Source: Crocodylus rhombifer
Lineage: Eukaryota; Chordata; Crocodylia; Crocodylidae
Assembly (NCBI GenBank): GCA_038503035.1
Contig: JAVSML010025217.1
Location: forward strand, 62,001-126,000
Direction of reading: 5' to 3'
Length of the DNA stretch: 64,000 nucleotides
This document shows, piece by piece, positions 56,484 through 64,000 of the stretch. Position 1 is the stretch's first letter. Every line of letters begins with the position of its first letter. Under the pieces are notes generated by a model. The model had not been told where the DNA came from. It ran no database searches and worked only from the letters and a program-made list of their open reading frames with translations. The translations under genes and the position numbers were made by a program.

Positions 56484-58140
56484 TAGGGCTGTGTGAAATT
56501 GCCAGGTGTTTTGTTTCAACACATTTCCACTTGTTTTGAGCTTCAAACAGCAAAATCGAAATGAAACAAAAGGTTTCAAAGCAGCCTTGAAACGAAATAA
56601 GGGCAGTCAAAATGTTTAGAAAGTTACAAAGTGTTTTGAGTTTTAAAGCTGGGTTTGCTTGCAGGGAAACAGAAAGCAAGGAGAGGGAGGGAGAAGGTGG
56701 GGAAGGACTGCTCTGATATTGACTGTGTAGCTGGTCAGTGACTGTGATCCTTCCATGAGGTCCCTTCCAATCCCAGTGCTCTGGGGTAGGGATGGGAAAC
56801 AGCGTAAAAAAGCAGCATTGTTTAAATTGACCTGCTTTCTGCCCTGGGGCCAGTTACTGAGCTGTGTCGTCCAGCAGCTCTGCAGCATCAGACAACAGCT
56901 ATCAATCCCTACTTGCTAACCTGTTCCTAGCAAGTGGGATTCATCAATACCTTTTGCTTTCTATACCCTTTTATTTTATTATTATATTCATTCATCCCTT
57001 TCAATTTATTTTTCCACCAAAGTTCTCTTTTTGTTTTTGTTAGTCAATTTTGATTCTTTTCCCCCAGAAAAGAAATCTGTGCTTTTCCCCAGAGTGTGCA
57101 TTCCATTCGCCCACTGATGCCTCCATTTCTATTCTCACTGACTGGCTCTCTTTCCTGCATTGCATGCCACCCTCTGGCTTCTTTACTATTCCTTCCATCC
57201 AGGAGGAACAGACACCCAACTGCACGTGCTTCCTCAGTCTGACAAAGGGTTTTTCAACCCAAAAGTTTGCTAAGATACATTTCTCCAACTATTCACTTGG
57301 TCTACTAAAAGACACCAGATTGACCCAAAGAGCTTTGTCTGCCGGTGCCATGTCCCTAGAATAACATGGCTACAACCTACACCCCTAGCCCCTAGTCAGC
57401 TGACTGGAAGGAGAAAGGACCCTGGGCTGGGGCTGGCAAGGAGATTTCTTTGGCAGCTGCTGGAAAAGAAGTTCCTGCAGGAAAGGAAAGAAAGGTTCTG
57501 TGACAGTTTGACTCCCTAATATGCTAGTGTAACTATGCTGCTTACTTACGTGTTGGTATTTAAAGTGGACCAGACCAAGGCTGTAGGGGAGAAGGAGGCC
57601 TCATTGGGGCACACTGCCATGTCATGTAGAGGCCCCAGCACCAGTGAGGATACATCTTAACACACACACACAGTCACAAGTTTTGCTTGTCAGCAGCTTA
57701 AGGTATTCAGGTGTCCCAGAAACCCCTGCGCCTAGCTCCTTGAAACCTGGAAGACTTCATGGCCTCAGAACGGGCTACCATGCCTGCTGTTTTTATCCTG
57801 CTGTGTCTTAACACACACACATGACATAAGTTTTGCTTGTCAGCCACTTGAGGTACAGTTGTATTTATCTCCTTGAAACGTGACAGGCTTTGCGGCCTAA
57901 CCAGGCACTATCCTCTCTGCTGGTTTCATTCAAATCAGGCAGGAAATGAAAAGGTACAGTCATTTTCATGATTTCCCATTATAGCCTATGGGTGAAACGT
58001 CGAAACAGCATCAAAACAGCAAAACAGTTTCAATGAAATGAAACAGAACAGTGCTTCAAAATGAAATGAAACATTGAAATGAAACACTGCCCTGGTGAAA
58101 CGGAAATCAAAATGAAATGGTGCTGTTTCATACAGCCCTA
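56484..58140. mobile_element. hAT element abutting the MITE, 1.66 kb
   Basis: TAGGGCTGTGTGAAATTG is inverted as TTTCATACAGCCCTA. The flanks GAGCCCAG and ATGCCCGG match at 5 of 8. Many GAAATGAAAC/GTTTCA words lie at both ends, as in active-family subterminal arrays. It inserted exactly at the right edge of the 56252 MITE. The interior includes a dispersed repeat tail at about 57235-57380 and a 150-bp duplication. No transposase frame is recognised. Confidence 0.75.
57654..57925. repeat. Diverged direct duplication, unit about 150 bp
   Basis: TCTTAACACACACACA...AAGTTTTGCTTGTCAGC..CTT.AGGTA...CTCCTTGAAACxTG...GGCCTxA occurs at about 57654-57800 and again at about 57806-57925. Confidence 0.75.
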
Positions 58141-58559
58141 ATGCCCGGGTACATTTGTACATACTCTTTGAAGTCACAGGGAGTTATTCTCATTAGTGCT
58201 ATTGCCTCTTTACACTACCCTAGCAGCACAAAAGGAAATCTAAGTGTAATTAAGGACCAAGATCATTGGGCTCAATCCCAAAGCTTTTATATTTACTCAA
58301 GTGACAGAAGCAACAGCTACAAAATATGAGTCATATAGGGTAGCATTCTATTATTCTTTGTGCTCCTAAATGGCACTTACAGCATAAGCAGCACTTTTGA
58401 CACTTAAGCAGAGGTTGCAAGTCTATTCCCTACATTGTGGATGCATAAGCATGTACTGAGAATGCTCAGAAGATTGTGTACTGGCCAGGTAGATATGTGG
58501 CTATGTACAGGCTTACCTGAGTGTAAGTTCCTGAAGAAGGGATGAGGGTCGTTCCATGT
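58141..58559. other. Non-coding stretch
   Basis: Nothing recognised between the hAT and the SINE. Confidence 0.35.
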
Positions 58560-58720
58560 TTTAGCTCCAATAGCTGAGTGATTAAGGCATTTGCCTAGAA
58601 AGTTAGAAACCTGAGTTCCAAGTGCCCTTATCTAAAAGGAGATTGAGCCTGCATCTCTCCAACAGTGCTTTGGTTATCCTGCCATGCACTAGCTATAATC
58701 TAGGCTCCACCTCAGCACTC
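58560..58720 (+). mobile_element. tRNA-like palindromic SINE
   Basis: TAGCTCCAATAGCTGAGTGATTAAGG resembles a Pol III A box and GAGTTCCAAGTGCCC a decayed B box. The second half (GGAGATTGAGCCTGCATCTCTCC...TATCCTGCCATGCACTAGCTATAA) is roughly the inverted copy of the first. Confidence 0.55.
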
Positions 58721-59402
58721 CTTCAGAAACTGGACCTTGCACTGAATAATTATTAGATAAAAGGGACCGAGTGGGCATGTCTACACATGATAATGCTCCA
58801 GGGTAGGTTTAATGTAGAGTAATTTACTTGAGAGTAAACCCATCCTGGGCAGGCATCTATATGCGTGGGGAAGCAGGAGCAGATTTGTTAGTCAAGGCAG
58901 CAGTCTGCTCCCACCCTGCTGGCCCAGCGATGGCTCCCCATGGTGATAGCCCAGGGGCTGGCAGGGAGCTGCGGGCCATGAGACAGCTGTCTCCTGGTGG
59001 GGCTGGGACATTGCTCCCTGTCCCCAGGAAATGCCTGCTGCCAGGGTGGGCTCCACCACTGGAGCCCAGATTGGGACAATGTCCTCCTGGCCCAGCAGCA
59101 TGGAGCTCCCAGCCTCTGCTCCATGACCGCAATCATGATTGTGATCACAAAACAGGGACTGGGAGATCCCTGCTGCTTTGCTGGGGCAAGGGGACATTGT
59201 ACTCACCTGGGCTCCAGTGGTGGAGCCTGTCCCAGGAGCAGAAAGGTCCCGGGAACAGGGAGCAATCTCCTGCCCCTTGCTGCCTGGCTGACTAGGAGGG
59301 CATTTGCTCCCAGTCAGTTATCTAAGTGTGTGCTACTGTGCAGTAAGTAATCGGGAGTAAATTTGCTACTTGTATTTACAGGTAGTAAATTTACTCACCA
59401 TT

Positions 59403-62040
59403 ATAGTTTCATAGTTATAGTTATTAGGGTTGGAAGGGACCTATTGATCAAGTCTGACCCCCTGCCATGGGCCAGAAAGAGCACTGGGGTCACCTGACCC
59501 CAGCCAGATGTCTGCTCAATCTCTTTTTGAATATGTCCAAAGAAGGGGACAACACCACCTACCTTGGAAGCCTATTTCATATTTTGGCAACCCCCACTGT
59601 AAAGAACTTTTTCCTGATGTCCAGCCTGAATTTGCTCTCTTTTAACATGTGTCCATTGTTTCTAGCTACCCTGACTGTCACCCTGGTAAACATCGTATCC
59701 CCCACTTCCTGCTGACCCCCCTAATGAGTCTGTAGGAGGCCACAAGATCACTTCTCATCCTCCTGTTGTGGAGGCTAAAGAGGTTCAGATCTCCCAATCG
59801 GTCCACATAGGGTTTTTTCTGTAGGCCTTTGACCAGATGGGTAGCCTCCTCTGAACCCTTTCCAGGTTATCCACAACCCTCCTGAAGAGTGGTGACCAAA
59901 ACTGGATGCAGTACTCCAGCTACAGCCTGACCAAAACCACATAGAGGGGAAATATCACCTCCCTAGACCTATTTGTGAAGCACCTACTTATGCAAGAAAT
60001 AGTGCGGTTAGCCTTACTCATTACCTCATCACATTGGTGACTCATGTTCATTTTGGAGTCGATTATGACTCTGAGGTCCCTTGCCACAGTTGTGCTGCTT
60101 AGCTTGGTCCCTCCCAGATTGATGGCAGTCACTCATCATGGTGCCCTGTAACCAGTGGGGTCCCTCAAGGCTCTGTCCTGGGACCCATACTGTTCAACAT
60201 CTTCATTAAGGATGTGGACATTGGAGTTAGGAGTGGACTGGCCAAGTTCGCCGATGACACCAAACTTTGGGGCAAAGCATCCACGTCAGAAGATAGGCGG
60301 GTGATCCAGGCTGACCTGGACAAGCTCAGCAAATGGGCAGACGAGAACCTGATGGTGTTTAACACCGAAGAATATGCAAGGTTCTCCACCTTGGGAGGAA
60401 AAACCTGCAGCACCCTTATAGGCTCGGCAGTGCTACGTCGGTTAGCACTACAGAAGAAAAAGACTTGGGGGTCATCATTGACCACAAGATGAACATGAGC
60501 CTCCAATGCGATGCTGCGGCTAGTAAAGCGACCAAAATGCTGGCGTGCATCCATAGATGCTTCTCGAGCAAATCCCGGGACGTCATTCTCCCCTTGTACT
60601 CGGCCTTGGTGAGGCCGCAGCTGGAGTACTGCGTTCAGTTTTGGGCTCCACAATTCAAAAAGGATGTGGAGAAGCTTGAGAGAGTCCAGAGGAGAGCCAC
60701 GCTCATGATCAGAGATCAGGAAAACAGATCTTACGATGACAGGCTGAGAGCCATGGGACTCTTTAGCCTGGAAAAGCGCAGGCTCAGGGGTGATCTGATG
60801 GCCACCTATAAGTTTATCGGGGTGAACACCAGGATCTGGGGGAACGTCTGTTCACCAGAGCGCCCCAAGGGATGACGAGGTCGAACGGTCACAAACTCCT
60901 GCAAGACCGTTTCAGGCTGGACATAAGGAAGAATTTCTTTACTGTCCAAGCCCCCAAGGTCTGGAACAGTCTGCCAGCGGAGGTGGTTCAAGCACCTACA
61001 TTGAACACCTTCAAGAGTAAATTGGATGCTTATCTTGCTGGGATCCTATGACCCCAGCTGACTTCCTGCCCTTTGGGCAGGGGGCTGGACTCGATGATCT
61101 CCCGAGGTCCCTTCCAGCCCTAATGTCTATGAAATCTATGAAATCTATGACTATAGGAATGGTGAAAATTCTTCCTCCCCAGGTGCAACACATGACACTT
61201 ACCCTTGTTAAACTCCATCTTATTCTGTTCCACCCACCTCCCCAGCCTGTCCAAATCTGCTTAGATATGCTCCCTGCCCCCAGAGTGTTTATCTCCCCCA
61301 CATAATTTTGTGTCATTAGCAAACTTGAACAGGGTGCTTACCAGTCCCTCACCCAAGTCACTAATGAAAATATTGAATCATACTGGTCCCAGGACAGAGC
61401 CTTGGGGGACTCCACTGCCTACATTTCTCCAGGTAGAAACCTACCCATCTAAAACCACCTTCTGGGTGCGTCTCATAAACCAATTTTCCACCCACTGGAC
61501 TGTGTAATAATCTACATTGCAGTTTTTTGGTTTATTTATAAGAATTGGGTGTGACACTGTGTCAAAAGCCTTTTTAAAGTATAGGTAAACAATATCTACC
61601 TCTGTTCCCTCATCCAAGCATTTTGTGACCCAGTCATAAAATGAAACTACGTTGGTCAGGCAGGATCTGCCTGCTATGAACCCATGCTGATTGCCTCTTA
61701 GCATTACTTTACCCATTGGTCCCCCACACATGAGATCTTTAACTATTTTCTCAAAGTTCTTGCCAAGAACAGAGGTGAGGCTAACTGGCCTATAGTTACC
61801 TGGTTCCTTCTTCCTCCCCTTCTTGAAAATAGGGACCACATTGGCCCTTTTCCAATCCTCTGGAACATGTCCTGAGCTCAAGTGCTTGAACAGTTGTGCC
61901 AGCAGGTCCGCTATGACTCCAGCTAATTCTTCAAGTACTCTAGGGTGAAGATCATCAGGGCCTGTTGACTTAAATACATTCAGCCCCTCCAGATACCCCC
62001 TTACTATGTCTGCATGAACCACTGGTGAGTTGGTATCTGC
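59403..62040 (-). mobile_element. CR1: CR1 LINE, interrupted by another CR1
   Basis: The 3' tail TATAGTTTCATAGTTATAG starts at 59403. The C-terminal part lies at 59403-60137. After the insert it resumes at 61165 with HLGG.., NFHHDE-type text, then FKFANDTKL at about 61310 (FADD changed to FAND). The RT core lies in about 62030-61441 ([68 protein letters not shown]). It ends 5' near HADIVRGYLEGLN. Several stops. Confidence 0.93.
60144..61158 (+). mobile_element. CR1: CR1 LINE inserted inside the minus-strand CR1
   Basis: Reads left to right: [19 protein letters not shown] text at 60150, KFADDTKLWG with intact FADD (60245), [87 protein letters not shown], and a tail CTATGAAATCTATGAAATC ending at about 61150. 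The 6-bp direct repeat ATGGTG flanks it (60138-60143, 61159-61164), and removal restores host CR1 coding order. It is broken by frameshifts near 60480 and 60870. Confidence 0.93.
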
Positions 62041-62299
62041 ACGTGTAAATGGTGACGCTAACTGTGCAGTAATTAGCTCTAATCTTGAGTGAAGTGTCTG
62101 TTGTAGCCATGTCCAGTGTAAAGGAAAAACTTTACCCACATAGGAGCAAGGGCTCAGGGTCATCAGCAGCCATCTCACTGAGCCACATCCAGGTTCCTCT
62201 CTTGCTCCTTGCCCCATATTGGCTCTGTCTCTTCACTGTCCAGGGAGCCAGCTTGAAAAGGAGGGTTAGAGTAGGGACTGAATAATGCCTAATCTGTGG

Positions 62300-62430
62300 T
62301 GTGAAGGTTAATGTACTGTTTTAGGAAGTTAGAGACATGTAGGTCAAAGCCCTTTCGGGTGCAAGGGAACCTAGATCCTGAGGCTCCTGCTTTTTATGCA
62401 AGTTGCCCAATCTCTCAACTATTGGAGTTA
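62300..62430. mobile_element. tRNA-like palindromic SINE
   Basis: TTAATGTACTGTTTTAGGAAGTTAGAGACATGTAGGTCAAAGCCC is followed by an inverted-looking half, GGAACCTAGATCCTGAGG..TATGCAAGTTGCCCAATCTCTCAACTATTGGAG. The arrangement matches the copies at 51108 and 58560. Confidence 0.5.
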
Positions 62431-63289
62431 AAATGTGGGAAAGATATGAAGATCTGTGGAGGATGGGGAATTCCAAACAGCCAAAAGGATAGCAATAGAG
62501 CTGCTTCCTCCTGCTTGGTAGTCAGGTATTGGAGGTGGCCTTGGGATTTTCATAGATCTCTTAGAACTGATGTCCAACAGAGTTCACTTGATCATCCAGT
62601 CTGATTTTTTCTATACTACAGGCCATTAAACTTCACCAGTTTACCCTTGTGTTGAGCCCTACAATTTGCGTTATACAGACACATTTCAGCCCTCAGGAAA
62701 CTAAACTGTTTTGTTCCACAGGAAGAGAAAAGGAAAGACTCAGTACCTATAATGCCTGAAACCCTTGCAATGATAGGGAAATGACTGGTGAAACACACCT
62801 AGATAATCCTAGCAGGCAATTTACACTCTTTGCAGTAAAATAAGTAAAGACGCCTTAACACACCCACAACGTGCCGATCTGACCTAAAAGAGCATTCCGT
62901 CTAGGCCCCAAATGTGGCAATTGGTTTTTGTACCACTTCAAATGACTTCAGCTATCTCCGGCTATGGCCATTCTCTGAAGAAAAATACAATATAAAAAAA
63001 ACAGATCACGTGTAGCCAATTTGGTATAAGATTAAAATTTCTTCTTATATGGGTCAGCTCTGAAACAAGAGATTTTATAACCATGTCTAATAAGGTCATA
63101 TAGAGTTTTCCATTCTCTGCATGGCCAAAACCTAGAGCAAATAAATTAGGAGATGTATACATTTACAAGCTCCAAACCCAGGAAGAGCACAATCATAACC
63201 CAGACCAAATCCAGGTAACCCAGGAACTGGATTAAAGTGAGTTTTAGAAATGTATCGTAAAGCCTCTAAAGTCCACCATCTCAGATACT
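62431..63289. other. Unique non-coding stretch
   Basis: No element or exon recognised. Confidence 0.4.
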
Positions 63290-64000
63290 CAGCTGTTCCA
63301 ATATTTTAATATTCTGAATATTAGGAAATTGCATCTAATTTCAAGATTGAATTTGTCCAGCTTCCATTTGTTCAATCCTATTGTGACTGTCCAAAAACAA
63401 AGCTGAGAAGTAATTTGATGGCTTTCTTTTTAGTAAGATGAAGAGATTGTTCTCTTGAAGTTTCATATCACTAGGCTTGTTTTCTAGCTCCTGTATTACT
63501 TTTGTGGCCCTTCTTTGAACTCTGTACTATATATCAACATTCTTCTGAGCATCACAACTAAGCACATGCTTTCACCAATCTTGTGCAGGATCACTTACTT
63601 ACTTTGTCATAGTAGCCTCTGAGAAATATTGTAGCCACAATGATCCTTCTTGTTTAAGTTGATCCCTTTTAGAATAGGTTAGGTAAAGAGTTTTTCTCAG
63701 TTTTTCTAAGGTCCAAAAGCTTGTCTAACATGTCTCCCAACTATGCATTTGGTCCAAGAAAAGTAAGGCTTGCTTATGGCACTTTGTCTTGATATTTCCT
63801 TTTATATACACCCTTTGATCACAGCCTCACAGTGAGAGCTTATTTTGAGGCAGTTATCGTTGATGACCCTAGGTCCTTTTCTGAGTTGGTGCATTCCAAA
63901 ACAGTCTTCTATTCTTCCGATAAAGCCTTACTTCTCTGTTTTCAGATATATTTTAGAGGCCCCTGCTGTGCGTCCTGCCACATTTAAAAGATAGCAAGCT
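63290..64000 (-). mobile_element. Ancient CR1/L3-type LINE fragment, runs off the window
   Basis: Translated leftwards: NSEKDLGSSTITASK near 63880, VQRRATKVIQELENKPSD near 63510, LQENNLFILLKRKPSNY near 63440, and KWKLDKFNLEIRCNFLI near 63340. These line up in order with the CR1 segments [34 protein letters not shown] and [16 protein letters not shown]. Divergence is far greater than in the other copies and no tail is seen, so this is an old member. Confidence 0.75.

Larger units (their letters stand above)
58773..62114. mobile_element. Harbinger-like MITE hosting nested CR1 copies
   Basis: GGGCATGTCTACACATG at the left and TTGTAGCCATGTCC at the right are inverted, with AGT outside both (58770-58772, 62115-62117). 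MITE text (ACTGTGCAGTAAG... and AACTGTGCAGTAATTAGC) lies on both sides of the CR1 block 59403-62040. The GC-rich centre (58860-59290) accounts for the overlapping 90-155-codon frames there. Confidence 0.65.

Noticed and set aside
58828..59350. Frames of 90-155 codons on both strands.
   Set aside because: GC-rich interior of the 58773 MITE; palindromic sequence yields frames on both strands.

Overview
The window reads as nuclear DNA of a sauropsid vertebrate, most likely a crocodilian. At least ten CR1 LINE copies carry the tail word typical of birds, turtles and crocodilians (TCATAGAATCATAGA with GGTTGGAAGGGACC). There are also MIR and tRNA-derived SINEs, many small hAT and Harbinger-like DNA elements, (CA)n and (TATA)n microsatellites, and no bacterial-type gene structure. 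Species is inferred only; turtle or another archosaur is not excluded. No complete gene is present, and nearly every long open frame is either CR1 reverse transcriptase or chance.

The only host-gene signal is a pair of minus-strand exon candidates, at 16330-16372 and 11146-11264. Each has consensus splice sites, and their reading phases match across a 5.07 kb intron. I do not recognise the protein. The window probably lies within or beside introns of that gene, read right to left.

Layout: 0.4-1.5 kb GC-rich inverted-repeat element and a MIR; 1.8-5.7 kb unique; 5.7-10.4 kb dense cluster of MITEs, one hAT and two CR1s; 10.4-16.4 kb the exon pair with intronic CR1, MIR and MITEs; 16.4-26 kb mostly unique or GC-rich DNA with small DNA elements; 26-29.4 kb hAT, a 1.85 kb CR1 and a second hAT that split a microsatellite; 31.4-38.1 kb two CR1s, a 44-bp-period minisatellite and a solo retroviral LTR; 38.1-40.9 kb a fossil non-CR1 LINE broken by a hAT, a CR1 and a MITE; 40.9-58.2 kb MITEs and hATs in unique DNA; 58.7-62.1 kb a three-level nest (CR1 in CR1 in MITE); 63.3-64 kb an ancient CR1/L3 fragment.

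Two element systems dominate. One is a MITE family with TIRs resembling GGGCATCTACACATG, usually flanked by 3-bp direct repeats (AGT, ACT, ACC, ATG), as expected for PIF/Harbinger movers. The other is a set of hAT-type elements flanked by 8-bp direct repeats, several perfect. All CR1 copies are 5'-truncated (1.85 kb or less), with frameshifts or lost catalytic residues, so none can move by itself. Nothing here is convincing as a new functional system. The most useful leads are the unrecognised exons, the nesting record, the palindromic SINE and the long perfect hairpins inside MITEs.
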